Assembly (NCBI GenBank): GCA_035934555.1
Contig: DASYXT010000034.1
Coordinates: 1 to 64,000, forward strand
Direction of reading: 5' to 3'
Source of the DNA: DASYXT01 sp035934555
Lineage (GTDB): Bacteria; Verrucomicrobiota; Verrucomicrobiia; Limisphaerales; UBA8199
DNA length: 64,000 nucleotides
Of this stretch, positions 26,101-35,435 are shown in pieces. A program made the translations under genes and the position numbers. The first letter of the stretch is position 1. Every line of letters begins with the position of its first letter. The notes beneath the pieces were generated by a model. The model was not told where the DNA came from, ran no database searches, and worked only from the letters and a program-made list of their open reading frames with translations.

Positions 26101-27942
26101 ATGAACATAAACCTGCCCTTTCGTCCGCGATTGCTTGAGACGCTGCGCAACTACTCTTACGCGGACCTGACGCCAGACCTTGTGGCTGGGGTGACTGTGG
26201 GGATTGTGGCGTTGCCGCTGGCGATGGCGTTTGCCATCGCCTCGGGCGCCAAGCCTGAGGCGGGGATTTTCACGGCGGTGATCGCCGGGTTTATCATCTC
26301 GGGATTGGGCGGCACGCGGGTGTCGATCGGCGGACCCACCGGCGCGTTCATCGTTATCCTGGCGGGCATCGGCGCCAAATACGGCTTCGACAACCTGCTG
26401 GTGTGCACGATCCTCGCAGGCGGGCTGTTGTTGACGATGGGACTGACCCGGATGGGGACGATGATCAAGTATATCCCGTACCCGGTCACGATGGGCTTTA
26501 CCAGCGGCATCGCGGTTTTGATTTTCAGCACCCAAATCAAGGACTTCATGGGTTTGCGGGTGGAGCACGTGCCTTCGGAATTCTTCGATAAGCTGCGGGT
26601 GCTGGCGGAGCATGCAGGAACAACGCATTGGCCGACGCTCGGGCTGGCGGCCGGGTCGTTGGCGATCATTCTGTTCTGGCCAAAACAGTGGCAGCGGCGT
26701 GTGCCGGGCTCCATCGCGGCGCTGGTGTTGGGCACAGCGCTGGTGGCCTGGTTCAACCTGCCGGTCGAAACGATTGGCTCGAGGTTCGGAGGCATTCCGC
26801 AAGGATTACCGCATCCGCATATTCCAGTGGTTTCGTGGGAGCAGGTGCAACACTTGTTTCAACCGGCGCTGACGATTGCGCTGTTGGCGGCGATCGAATC
26901 GCTGCTCTGCGCGGTGGTTGCCGATGGCATGATCGACGACCGCCATGACGCCAACCAGGAACTCATCGCCCAAGGCCTGGCCAATATCGTCGCGCCGCTC
27001 TTTGGCGGCATCGCCGCGACCGGTGCGATTGCCCGCACGGCGACCAACGTCAAGAGCGGCGGGCGCACCCCCATTGCTGGGATGGTGCACGCGCTAACCT
27101 TGCTGGCGATCCTTCTGGCGGCCGCGCCACTCGCCCGTTTTGTGCCGCTGGCTACTCTGAGCGCCGTGCTGATCAACGTCGCCCTCCACATGGGCGAATG
27201 GCACAACTTCCGGCGCCTGGCCAAATGGCCGCGCTCCGATTCGGCGGTATTTCTTTCGGCGTTCCTGTTGACCGTCGCGGTGGACCTGACGGTGGCGGTG
27301 GAAATCGGGATGGTGCTGGCGGCGGTGTTATTTATCAAACGCTCGTCGGAAACGACGCAAATTCTCGCCGTGGATGAAGCGAGCGAAACGGAGGGTTCGC
27401 ATCATTCGCTGGTGGGCAAAGAGGTGCCCAAGGGGGTCATGATTTACCGGATGATGGGCGCGTTCTTCTTCGGGGCGGTGGACAAGCTCGAGAGCGCCCT
27501 CAAGCGCAACAAAGAGGAACCCGACGTGCTGATCCTGCGCATGCGCAAAGTCGTCGCTATGGACGCCACCGGCCTCAATGCGCTGGAAGACCTGTTCGAA
27601 AAGCTACAGCGCAAAGGCAAGCATCTTATCCTGAGCGCGCCGCATACCCACCCAATGATGGTGATGGAAAAAGCCGGGTTTATTGACCGGTTGGGACGTG
27701 AGAATGTTTGTCCGCACATTGACGCCTCCCTGGCGCGGGCACGCGAGTTGTTGGGGTTGCCGCCCGCGGCGTCGCGAGACCCCAACCACGAAGAACGACA
27801 AAAGCTGGAAGCCGCGCGGCTGGAGCTATCCCAGGCGCTGAGTCGCGTCCACGACGTGCTGAATGTGCCGATGGCACAAGCAAAGGAGCCAGCGCTCCTG
27901 GGCAAGAGCGAAACGGGCAAAATCGGCGTCAGGGTCGAGTGA
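26101..27942 (+). CDS. SulP family anion transporter with STAS domain
   Basis: 613 residues. The SulP opening 'DLVAGVTVGIVALPLAMAFAIASGAKPEAGI' is followed by about a dozen membrane helices to residue ~410 and a cytoplasmic STAS domain (about 445-550) containing 'VVAMDATGLNAL' and 'GKHLILS'. The family carries sulfate, bicarbonate or other anions, as Na+ symport in cyanobacterial BicA or proton symport in others; substrate cannot be told here. The C-terminal ~60 residues form a helical tail. It follows the EIIA gene by 27 bp and precedes the ClC gene, the three forming one likely transcript devoted to anion movement. Confidence 0.9.
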   Translation: MNINLPFRPRLLETLRNYSYADLTPDLVAGVTVGIVALPLAMAFAIASGAKPEAGIFTAVIAGFIISGLGGTRVSIGGPTGAFIVILAGIGAKYGFDNLLVCTILAGGLLLTMGLTRMGTMIKYIPYPVTMGFTSGIAVLIFSTQIKDFMGLRVEHVPSEFFDKLRVLAEHAGTTHWPTLGLAAGSLAIILFWPKQWQRRVPGSIAALVLGTALVAWFNLPVETIGSRFGGIPQGLPHPHIPVVSWEQVQHLFQPALTIALLAAIESLLCAVVADGMIDDRHDANQELIAQGLANIVAPLFGGIAATGAIARTATNVKSGGRTPIAGMVHALTLLAILLAAAPLARFVPLATLSAVLINVALHMGEWHNFRRLAKWPRSDSAVFLSAFLLTVAVDLTVAVEIGMVLAAVLFIKRSSETTQILAVDEASETEGSHHSLVGKEVPKGVMIYRMMGAFFFGAVDKLESALKRNKEEPDVLILRMRKVVAMDATGLNALEDLFEKLQRKGKHLILSAPHTHPMMVMEKAGFIDRLGRENVCPHIDASLARARELLGLPPAASRDPNHEERQKLEAARLELSQALSRVHDVLNVPMAQAKEPALLGKSETGKIGVRVE

Positions 27943-28062
27943 GCGCGATGTGTGGCGGAGCGCGCGCGAGGGGGTCCCGGCCCGCGTTCCAGCGGTTATA
28001 GCCGCGGGGGGATTCGGATTGTCAGCGATGCCTCCCTGCGGCAGGGTAATGGTCTGCCTGAC

Positions 28063-29889
28063 ATGCTGAAGAAGCTTTGGTTTAGACGCGCAGCCGACAT
28101 CTGGGAAGGGGCGACCTTTCTTCGGAAGTGGGGCATCATCGGCGTGCTGATCGGGATTGGCGCCGGCTTGGGCTCCCTGGCGCTGATTTGGTGCATTCAC
28201 CTCGTCAGCCATGGTCTGCTGGGTTGGATTGTTGGCTACACCCTCCCGATGCCGGGCGGCGAAGGCGGCACCGGACCGTACTTTTTTCACATGCGCCGGC
28301 CGTGGTTACTGCCGCTCGTGACGGGTGCCGCCGGCCTGGTCGGTGGCACCCTGACGTGGAAATTCGCGCCGGAGACCGCGGGCATCGGCACCAATGCCGC
28401 CATCCGCGCCTTTCACCAGAACCAACGCCTTAAGTTCCACACCGCGATCTTTAAGCTGGTTACGTCCGCCCTTACCATCGGCGGCGGCCTGACTTCCGGG
28501 CGGGAAGGACCCATCGCGCAAATTGGCGCGGCGACGGGGGCGACGATAGCGGACCTGCTGAAGCTGACGGCACGAGAGCGCAACATGGCGTTGGCGGCGG
28601 GGTTGGGCGCAGGTATTGCGGCGATTTTCAAGGCGCCTTTGGCTGGCGCAATCATCGCGGCAGAGATTTTCTATCGCGAGGACTTCGAGGTGGAAGCGCT
28701 GGTGCCGGGCCTCATCGCCTCGGTCATTGGTTATACCATCGTCGGCTCGGTGACCGGTTTTCAACCCGTGTTCAGCCTGGCCGAGGAATCCGTTCAGTTC
28801 CAGCACCCGCTGTCGCTGCTGCTGTTCGCGCTGCTGGGAGTCGGATGCGGGTTGCTGGCAAGATTCCTGTTTGTGGTTTATTTCCGTGTCGAACAGTTCT
28901 TCCGCCAGTATCCCTTGTGGCTGGCGGCGGCCCTCGGCGGGGTGGCGACCGGCGTCGTCGGGTTGTGCGTGCCTTCCGTCATCGGCACCGGGTACGGCTG
29001 GGCGCAGTTTGCCCTGAATCAGAATTTTGAGTTGCTGCCGCCAATGCTGCTACTGTTGGCGCCCTTTGCGGAGATTCTTTGCGCGTCCTTGACGCTGGGC
29101 AGCGGCAACTCGGGTGGCATTTTCGGTCCCTGCGTGGTTACGGGCGGCATGTTCGGTGGCGCATTTGGCTACGGCGCCGCCCACCTGATGCCGACGGTCG
29201 AACCGCATCCGGGCAACTTTGTGATCGTGGGGATGATGGCGTTTTTCGCCGCGGCCGCCAAAGCGCCGATCTCAACTATCATCATGATCTCGGAGATGAC
29301 CGGCGGCTACGGCTTGCTCGCCCCGGCGATGGTCGCCGTGGTGACCGCGTTTATTCTCTCTGGCAAGGGGACGATTTTCCCCGCGCAGGTCGATTCGCGG
29401 CTGGATTCTCCGTTTCACGCCGACGAGTTCGCCCCCATTGTGCTGCATCGGTTCAAGGTGGCCGACGTGATGATCCATTTGCCGGTCTGCGTGAACGCCA
29501 ACGCCTCAATCGCCGAGGCGATGACGCTGATGGGCGATTACGGGCTGGCCAGTGTCGCGGTCGTTGACGACCACCGGCTTTCCGGGCGCGTCAGCTTGCT
29601 AGGTGCTCACCGCATCGCCGAGGAACAGCGCAAGATTATGGCCGTGCGCAGCGTCATGACCCCCGACGGCGATGTGGCCTATCCGAATGAGGACCTCTTC
29701 ACCATCCTGAAGCGATTTGCCGTCCGCGACGTCGGCAGCCTGCCGGTCGTCACGCGCGAAAACCCTCAGCGCCCGATTGGGCTGATCACCCGGTCCGGGC
29801 TGTGGACCGCCCTCGAGACTGCGCGGGAACACCATGGCCAGGCCCACGGCGGCCGCCATGCCGAGAAGAGCGCGCCGGTGGGTGTATAG
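28063..29889 (+). CDS. ClC-type chloride channel with C-terminal CBS pair
   Basis: 608 residues from the ATG at 28063 (MLKKLWFRR), preferred over an upstream GTG at 27952 whose extra residues are low complexity. The ClC core has 'GREGPIAQIG' with the gating Glu148, 'SGNSGGIFGPCVVTGG' and 'KAPISTIIMISEMTGGYG'. The segment 'KAPLAGAIIAAEIFY' aligns with E. coli ClC 'NAPLAGILFIIEEM' and has Ile in place of the inner proton Glu203; the 'GSGIP' motif is 'GIGTN'. This favours a channel rather than a 2Cl-/H+ exchanger. Two CBS domains (about 460-590) may bind adenine nucleotides. Third gene after EIIA and SulP; ends 8 bp from convergent xylA. Confidence 0.88.
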   Translation: MLKKLWFRRAADIWEGATFLRKWGIIGVLIGIGAGLGSLALIWCIHLVSHGLLGWIVGYTLPMPGGEGGTGPYFFHMRRPWLLPLVTGAAGLVGGTLTWKFAPETAGIGTNAAIRAFHQNQRLKFHTAIFKLVTSALTIGGGLTSGREGPIAQIGAATGATIADLLKLTARERNMALAAGLGAGIAAIFKAPLAGAIIAAEIFYREDFEVEALVPGLIASVIGYTIVGSVTGFQPVFSLAEESVQFQHPLSLLLFALLGVGCGLLARFLFVVYFRVEQFFRQYPLWLAAALGGVATGVVGLCVPSVIGTGYGWAQFALNQNFELLPPMLLLLAPFAEILCASLTLGSGNSGGIFGPCVVTGGMFGGAFGYGAAHLMPTVEPHPGNFVIVGMMAFFAAAAKAPISTIIMISEMTGGYGLLAPAMVAVVTAFILSGKGTIFPAQVDSRLDSPFHADEFAPIVLHRFKVADVMIHLPVCVNANASIAEAMTLMGDYGLASVAVVDDHRLSGRVSLLGAHRIAEEQRKIMAVRSVMTPDGDVAYPNEDLFTILKRFAVRDVGSLPVVTRENPQRPIGLITRSGLWTALETAREHHGQAHGGRHAEKSAPVGV

Positions 29890-29897
29890 ACTTCAGT

Positions 29898-31208
29898 TCA
29901 GATAAACTCGTTAAGCAAATTCTCGAGCATCTCCTGACGCCCGCTGGTATTGGCGGCGGCTTCTCCATTTTCCAGCGCATAGGCTTCGAGTTCCTTCAGG
30001 CTCACTTTGCCTTTCTCGATCTGCCGGCCGATACCCGAGTCCCAGGAAGAGTAGCGCGCACGGACGAACTCCGCCAACCGGCCGTCCTTGCGGATAGCGG
30101 CAGCGATCTTCAACCCCCGGGCAAACGCGTCCATGCCGCCAATATGCGCATGGAACAAATCCACCGGCTCAAAGCTTTCGCGGCGCACTTTAGCGTCGAA
30201 GTTCAAGCCGCCTCGCTTTAGGCCGCCCATGCCAAGCACCGCAAGCATCACCTGGGTGGTGAGATAAATGTTCGTCGGGAATTGGTCGGTATCCCAGCCG
30301 AGCAATTCGTCACCGACATTGGCGTCGATCGACCCGAGCTTTCCGGCGTTGATGCAGACCAGCAATTCGTGCCACATCGAATGGCCGGCGAGCGTCGCGT
30401 GGTTGGTTTCGATGTTGAGCTGGAAATGGTCGAACAAATCAAATTCACGGAGAAAGTTGAGACAGGCGGCCGCGTCGGAATCATACTGATGCTTGGTGGG
30501 CTCCTTGGGCTTGGGTTCGATGAAGAACTGGCCTTTGAACCCGATGGCCCGCTTGTGCGCAACGGCTAAATGCAGAAGACGCGCCAGGTGCTCCTGCTCG
30601 CGTTTCATGTCGGTATTCAACAACGTCGAGTAACCCTCGCGCCCGCCCCAAAACACGTACCCGGAACCCCCGAGCGTATGGGTCACTTCGAGGGCCTTCT
30701 TGACCTGGGCCGCCGCGAACGCGAACACCGACGCGTTGCAACTGGTCGCCGCGCCATGAACGTAACGCGGATGCGAGAACAGGTTGGCGGTGCCCCAGAG
30801 CAGCTTGATCCCCGTGCGCCGCTGCTCTTGCTTTAACACCTGGACGACCGCATCGAGGTTGGCACTGGTCCCCGCCCAATCCTTTCCTTCCGGCGCCACA
30901 TCGCGGTCGTGAAAACAATAGAACGGCGCACCGAGCTTTTCCATGAACTCGAACGCGGCCCGCACCCGGTTCTGGGCATTCGCGACGGAATGGGAGCCGT
31001 CATCCCAGGGGCGCTGCAGGGTGCCCACGCCGAAGGGGTCCGAACCGGTGCCGCGGAACGTGTGCCAGTAACAAACCGCGAAGCGCAGGTGCTCACGCAT
31101 GGTTTTGCCCTCGACAACGTCGTCGGCGTTGTAATGCTTGAAGGCGAGTGGATTTTTGGATTTGGGTCCTTCGTAGCGAATCGGCCTGACGCCTTTGAAT
31201 GCTTCCAT
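29898..31208 (-). CDS. xylA: Xylose isomerase
   Basis: 436 residues, the usual class II length. It interconverts D-xylose and D-xylulose in the cytoplasm with two divalent metals. Visible active-site groups: His100 and Asp103 in 'CFHDRDVAP', Glu231 and Lys233 in 'FIEPKP', Glu267 and His270 in 'NIETNHATLAGH'. The N-terminal 'RPIRYEGPKSKNPLAFKHYN' is typical. No xylulokinase adjoins it; an FGGY kinase lies 4 kb away (35436-36929). Divergent from the methyltransferase gene, with about 215 bp between. Confidence 0.96.
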   Translation of the reverse strand: MEAFKGVRPIRYEGPKSKNPLAFKHYNADDVVEGKTMREHLRFAVCYWHTFRGTGSDPFGVGTLQRPWDDGSHSVANAQNRVRAAFEFMEKLGAPFYCFHDRDVAPEGKDWAGTSANLDAVVQVLKQEQRRTGIKLLWGTANLFSHPRYVHGAATSCNASVFAFAAAQVKKALEVTHTLGGSGYVFWGGREGYSTLLNTDMKREQEHLARLLHLAVAHKRAIGFKGQFFIEPKPKEPTKHQYDSDAAACLNFLREFDLFDHFQLNIETNHATLAGHSMWHELLVCINAGKLGSIDANVGDELLGWDTDQFPTNIYLTTQVMLAVLGMGGLKRGGLNFDAKVRRESFEPVDLFHAHIGGMDAFARGLKIAAAIRKDGRLAEFVRARYSSWDSGIGRQIEKGKVSLKELEAYALENGEAAANTSGRQEMLENLLNEFI

Positions 31209-31425
31209 GGTGTGGTGGTGTGGCTGTTAACGCTTGCTGAATTTTAAACTGGTGAATCAAGACGCTGCGGCTGCTCGCAAGCAACGGCGCCATTGGGATG
31301 AACTGTGGAGAAACGGTGTGCCGTGTCAATCTTCGAGTCAGGCCGGGTTCGGGCAACCTTGTTCTGGGCAATTCGCGAGCCGAACTTTATCCTGGCACTC
31401 GAATATCGGGCCACGCGCCTCCACC

Positions 31426-32445
31426 ATGAGCGAGTTAAGCAAAGAATCAGAGCGGCTGGCGCGGTCATGGAAACGGCATCCAGCCGAGTGGCTGCGGGAC
31501 TATTTGGTCGCGGGGGTCGAGGACCCGCGGCTCAACCTGCAAAGCATTCTTTCGCGTCATTTTCTGCTCCGCGCGCTTACCAGCGAGCGCTTTCAGGCAC
31601 TGTGCGAAGAGGAATACCGATTTTCTGCGGTGATGAACTGGCTGGCGCCGCTGGCCGCGCGCAACGATGCCGCAGAACTCGATGCGGTGCGGTATGCGCT
31701 TCGGCAAGGGGCGGACAATGCTGAAGGATTGGAAATCCCGCGCTTCGTCCTGCAGACCTTCAGGGCGCTGCCGGCCAGAGCAGGCGAAATGGAAGTGCCC
31801 AATTACATCGCAACCTTTCTCGAAGCCGCAGCTCGAAGCGGGGGTGAAACCCAACTTTGTGCGGGCGGCCTGAATTGCTTCCAGCAACTCTGGCGAGAGG
31901 CGCTGTCCGGCCTCGCCGCGCCGGCGCGGGCGCCTTCGGTCCTCGAGCCGGCTTGCGGTTCGGCCAATGATTACCGCTTTGTCCGTAGCTTTGGCTTGGC
32001 GCGATTCCTGGAGTACAGCGGATTCGACCTGTGCGACACGAACGTCGCCAATGCGCGCGCCTTGTTCCCCGACGTCCGCTTTCAAGTGGCGAACGTATTT
32101 GCGCTCGAAGCCGAAGACAAATCCTTCGATTTGTGTTTCGTGCATGACTTGTTCGAACATTTGTCGTTGGACGGTTTGGCGGCAGCGCTCCGAGAAGTCT
32201 GTCGCGTGACGCGAAAAGGAATCTGCGTGGGGTTCTTTCAGATGGACGAAACCAGCGAGCACCGGGTGCGGCCAGTCGAGGAGTATTTCTGCAATCTGCT
32301 TAGCATGGAACGGATGCGAGCCGCATTCGCCGGCGAGGGTTTCGTCGGTCAGGTGTTGCATATCGATTCCTTTCTGCGCCAGCACGTCGGTGTTTGCGCC
32401 GCGCACAACCCGAACGCCTACACCTTTTGGCTGCACGCCAGCTAA
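31426..32445 (+). CDS. Class I SAM-dependent methyltransferase, substrate unknown
   Basis: 339 residues from the ATG at 31426 ('MSELSKESERLARSWKRHP'); the frame is open 64 codons further up but that part has no family character. Residues about 170-300 show the Rossmann methyltransferase motifs: 'VLEPACGSANDYRFV' (motif I), 'YSGFDLCDTNV', 'DLCFVHDLFEHLS' and 'REVCRVTRKGICVGFF'. The N-terminal 130 residues are helical and specific to this protein. No neighbour indicates a substrate. Confidence 0.75.
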   Translation: MSELSKESERLARSWKRHPAEWLRDYLVAGVEDPRLNLQSILSRHFLLRALTSERFQALCEEEYRFSAVMNWLAPLAARNDAAELDAVRYALRQGADNAEGLEIPRFVLQTFRALPARAGEMEVPNYIATFLEAAARSGGETQLCAGGLNCFQQLWREALSGLAAPARAPSVLEPACGSANDYRFVRSFGLARFLEYSGFDLCDTNVANARALFPDVRFQVANVFALEAEDKSFDLCFVHDLFEHLSLDGLAAALREVCRVTRKGICVGFFQMDETSEHRVRPVEEYFCNLLSMERMRAAFAGEGFVGQVLHIDSFLRQHVGVCAAHNPNAYTFWLHAS

Positions 32446-32504
32446 CCTGATCAAAATCAACGTCATTCTCGCCTCCAGTATTCAAACTGGCGCCCCGGGC
32501 CGGG

Positions 32505-33476
32505 GTGGTTCACTTGCGCCCAAGCCGATTTTCACGGATACTCTCGCTCGTGCAGGCGACAATACAGCGGTTGACCGAGCGGTTGCTGGAATCCTACGGC
32601 AAGGTCGGCGGCATTAACCACCTGGATGGGAAGAATCTGCCTTCCAAACATGCGATCGAGGAAATCACGCAGGATTTACTGCACTTGTTGTTCCCCGGGT
32701 TCTTTGACGAGAAGCCGATTCACTCGACCGAGATTAAAACAGTGACCACCCGGGTCCTGGGGGAGATAGTCCCGCGCCTGGAAAGGGAGATTGGCAAGAG
32801 CCTCGAATACAACCTGCCGCCGGAGTTGGAGCACGCCAGGAAGAATCTTCACCCGATCGCGCATTCGTACACGGTCGAGCTGCTGGAAAGTTTGCCGCGG
32901 CTGCGGGAGTTGCTCCAGACGGATGCGGAAGCGGCGTTCAAGGGAGACCCCGCGGCGCTCAGCAAAGAAGAGGTCATCGTCGCCTACCCCTTCATGGAGG
33001 CCATCGCGGTGCAACGGTTGGCGCACGAGCTCTACTTAAAGAACGTCGCGCTGATTCCCCGCATTATGACGGAGTGGGCGCACGCGCGCACGGGCATGGA
33101 TTTGCACCCCGGCGCGCAGATCGGCACACATTTTTTCGTGGACCACTGCACGGGAACGGTGGTAGGCGAGACGACCCGGATTGGGGATCATGTCAAAATG
33201 TACCAGGGCGTGGGTTTGGTGGCGGCGTCGCTCTCGGCGGGCCAATCGCTGCGCGGCAAGAAAAGGCACCCCACGATCGAAGACCGGGTCACCATTTACG
33301 CGGGAGCGACGATCATGGGCGGCGACACGGTTGTGGGCGAAGGCAGCACCATCGGGGCAAATGTTTTCCTGACCGGCAGTGTGCCGGCGCATTCATTGGT
33401 AGTGCAGGAGGAAGCCAATGTGAAGGTGATGAACAAAAAAAATCGCCCGAAACAACCGGCGGATTTTGCAGTGTAA
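32505..33476 (+). CDS. cysE: Serine O-acetyltransferase
   Basis: 323 residues from a GTG at 32505; a GTG at 32550 (then 'QATIQRLTERLLESYGK') is an equally good start. Acetylates L-serine with acetyl-CoA as the first step of cysteine synthesis. The N-terminal helical SAT domain carries 'VAYPFMEAIAVQRLAHELY' and 'ARTGMDLHPGAQIG'; the C-terminal left-handed hexapeptide helix has 'FVDHCTGTVVGETTRIGDHVKMYQGV' in two pieces and 'IYAGATIMGGDTVVGEGSTIGANVF'. The long N-terminal part resembles EpsC/plant-like SATs. Only 2 bp separate its stop from that of the convergent PfkB kinase gene. Confidence 0.9.
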   Translation: MVHLRPSRFSRILSLVQATIQRLTERLLESYGKVGGINHLDGKNLPSKHAIEEITQDLLHLLFPGFFDEKPIHSTEIKTVTTRVLGEIVPRLEREIGKSLEYNLPPELEHARKNLHPIAHSYTVELLESLPRLRELLQTDAEAAFKGDPAALSKEEVIVAYPFMEAIAVQRLAHELYLKNVALIPRIMTEWAHARTGMDLHPGAQIGTHFFVDHCTGTVVGETTRIGDHVKMYQGVGLVAASLSAGQSLRGKKRHPTIEDRVTIYAGATIMGGDTVVGEGSTIGANVFLTGSVPAHSLVVQEEANVKVMNKKNRPKQPADFAV

Positions 33477-33478
33477 AG

Positions 33479-34378
33479 CTAAAAGCGAACGAGTTTTTCC
33501 AACTCCTTCACGCGCTGTTCGATTAACCGGCAATTGACTCGGGCAGTCCGCAGCAGGCCAAACCCTTCGCAGCAAAAGGAGGCCACGACGCTGCCGTAAA
33601 CCATCGCCCGGCGCAGATGTTTTTGCACCGGCCCATGCGCCGACGACAGGTAACCCATGATGCCACCCACGAACGAGTCGCCCGCCCCGGTGGGATCGAC
33701 CACTTTGTGCAGCGGATAGGCCGGGCACACGAAAAACTCGCCCGGGCCGGAAAGAACCGAGCCATGCGAGCCCTGCTTGATGATTACATATTTCGGCCCC
33801 AGCTTATGGATTTGCTTTAACGCTGAAAACAGGTTGTCTTGCTTGGTCAACTGGTGGGCTTCGCTATCATTGAGCACGAAAAGGTCCAGGCGCTTCAGGA
33901 GCTTCAGCAAATCTTCCAACGCGATATTGAGCCACAAATCCATCGTATCGGCGGCGACGAACTTCGGCCGCTGCACCTGGTCGAGCACGTGGTGCTGCAA
34001 GGCTGGGGCAATGTTAGCCAACAGCACAAATGGCGCATTCTGATGCTCCTTGGGGAGGGTGGGCGTAAAGTTCTCGAACACTCCCAACTCGGTCAGCAGG
34101 GTTCGGCGGTTGTTCATGTTCGCCTCGTATTCGCCCGACCAGTGGAAGGTCTTACCCGCCTGGATTTGCAATCCGCTCAGATCGATTCCGTGCCGTGCGT
34201 ATAATTTCATGTAACGCTTGGGGAAATCCTCGCCGACCACGCCGACGAGTTTAACCGGCGCGAAAAAACTGGCGGCAAGCGCGGCGTGGCTGGCCGACCC
34301 ACCCAATAGCTTCGGGTTCTCCGATTTCGGAGTCTTAATCGAATCCAGCGCCGTCGAACCAACAATCAAAACGCTCAT
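33479..34378 (-). CDS. PfkB-family carbohydrate/nucleoside kinase
   Basis: 299 residues, ribokinase fold. 'GGSASHAALAASFF' is the substrate-side glycine motif and 'DPTGAGDSFVGG' the C-terminal signature with the catalytic Asp. The 'WSGEYEANMNNRRTLLTELGVFENF' region is typical of a PfkB group found across Verrucomicrobiota and other phyla that is annotated as sugar or adenosine kinase without experimental substrate. On the same strand downstream of thiE and the FGGY kinase, separated from thiE by a family A repeat. Confidence 0.8.
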   Translation of the reverse strand: MSVLIVGSTALDSIKTPKSENPKLLGGSASHAALAASFFAPVKLVGVVGEDFPKRYMKLYARHGIDLSGLQIQAGKTFHWSGEYEANMNNRRTLLTELGVFENFTPTLPKEHQNAPFVLLANIAPALQHHVLDQVQRPKFVAADTMDLWLNIALEDLLKLLKRLDLFVLNDSEAHQLTKQDNLFSALKQIHKLGPKYVIIKQGSHGSVLSGPGEFFVCPAYPLHKVVDPTGAGDSFVGGIMGYLSSAHGPVQKHLRRAMVYGSVVASFCCEGFGLLRTARVNCRLIEQRVKELEKLVRF

Positions 34379-34449
34379 GAGAAGCGCAAAAGGTAAGGAA
34401 GGGGCGAGGGCTGCGCAAATCGAAAGAGCGGGAAACCGGGAAGCAGAAA

Positions 34450-34546
34450 AAGCGGCAGAGGGCTGCCGCAGTCCAAAACCTCGCGGAAAGAGTAGCGTGC
34501 CAAAATTCGCGGCAGGGTTGTGGACGGCGGCAGCCCTCTGACGCTT
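34450..34546. repeat. Palindromic repeat element, family A, copy 1
   Basis: Left hairpin GCGGCAG-AGGG-CTGCCGC (34452-34469) continues 'AGTCCAAAACCTCGCGGAA', the same text as at 61914-61950. Right hairpin GCGGCAG-CCCT-CTGACGC (34527-34544) is its inverted partner with one mismatch. The whole is a ~97-bp MITE/REP-like element with inverted ends between the PfkB kinase start and the thiE stop. It can form hairpins in RNA of either strand and may end transcription. Confidence 0.75.
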
Positions 34547-34615
34547 CGTACCAACTGCTCAATCCTCCCCTGCCACTTTCAATCGCGCCCGGGAGTAGCC
34601 GCTAGAGGTCAGAGA

Positions 34616-35269
34616 TCAGAAGACCGGCGCGCATGGAAAGCGATCTCTGAATTGTCGGCAGGCCTCCGTGACGTCGGCCGATTGCAGGATGGCTGAGACG
34701 ACACAAATTCGCTCGGCGCCCGCCGCCCGCACCTGGTCCACATTGCTCAGATTGATGCCGCCGATGGCAAACCAGGGCACAGTCAGGTGCTTGGCAGCCC
34801 AGCGCACGTACTCGAGGGTCACCGGCGCCGCTTGCGGTTTGGTCGCGGTGGCGAACACAGGTCCGACGGCCACATATGCCGCGCCTGCGGCGACGGCACG
34901 CTGCGCCTGGTCCGGCGCATGGGTGCTGAGGCCAATTTGCACGCCGGAACCGATGCCCGGCACCTCGCCCACCTGCGTATGACCGGCGCCGAAAAAATCC
35001 TCCTGCCCCAAGTGACAGAGTTCGGCGCCGACCTTGTTTGCAACCTCCGGGTAATCATTAATTACAAGCCGGACGCCGGTTTCGCGTGTGATGGGCAAAA
35101 TGGCGTGGGCCATGGCCAGAATCTCCTTTTCGGACGATTGCTTGGCGCGCAGTTGAATCAAATCGGCGCCGCCGGCACAAAGCTTTCGAGCGACCTCGGG
35201 GACGGACCTTCCACCCAGGTAGGCGGTGTCGATGAAAGTGTAGAGCCGGCACGCGGACAGCGGTTTCAT
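34616..35269 (-). CDS. thiE: Thiamine-phosphate synthase
   Basis: 217 residues, TIM barrel. Joins HMP-pyrophosphate and thiazole phosphate to thiamine phosphate. Motifs: 'DLIQLRAKQSSEKE' (phosphate/Mg site), 'LVINDYPEVANKVGAELCHLGQED', 'IGLSTHAPDQAQRA', 'YVAVGPVFATATKP' and 'WFAIGGINLSNVDQV'. The complementary kinase ThiL is encoded 24 kb away at 58978. It lies between repeat elements of family A (downstream) and family B (upstream). Confidence 0.93.
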   Translation of the reverse strand: MKPLSACRLYTFIDTAYLGGRSVPEVARKLCAGGADLIQLRAKQSSEKEILAMAHAILPITRETGVRLVINDYPEVANKVGAELCHLGQEDFFGAGHTQVGEVPGIGSGVQIGLSTHAPDQAQRAVAAGAAYVAVGPVFATATKPQAAPVTLEYVRWAAKHLTVPWFAIGGINLSNVDQVRAAGAERICVVSAILQSADVTEACRQFRDRFPCAPVF

Positions 35270-35316
35270 GCGCCGGCAGTTCTAGAGGCAACTGTTGCAG
35301 TTAGCAATGCTCGTTC

Positions 35317-35421
35317 GGAGCGCGGACATTGGTCCTCAAGCGAGGCGAGAGTGCTCAAGTGGCGCGAAATAATCCACAGCCATTGGGTGAGAGAGTTGCT
35401 GCGGAGTAAAGTCCGCGCTCC
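35317..35421. repeat. Palindromic repeat element, family B, copy 1
   Basis: Terminal inverted repeats GGAGCGCGGAC (35317-35327) and GTCCGCGCTCC (35411-35421), 11 bp perfect, bound a 105-bp element between thiE and the FGGY kinase gene. Each end is itself a small hairpin (GGAC-ATT-GGTCC, and GCGGA-GTAAAG-TCCGC at 35401-35416). Same family as 55160-55268 and the hairpin at 39074. Confidence 0.65.
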
Positions 35422-35435
35422 CCTTGCGGAGTCGT

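Noticed and set aside
27952..28062. 37-residue N-terminal extension of the ClC protein
   Set aside because: Arg/Gly/Ser-rich low complexity from a GTG; the ATG at 28063 begins directly before the family's first helix.
31465..32466. 333-codon frame on the minus strand
   Set aside because: Shadow of the methyltransferase gene, which has clear SAM motifs on the plus strand.
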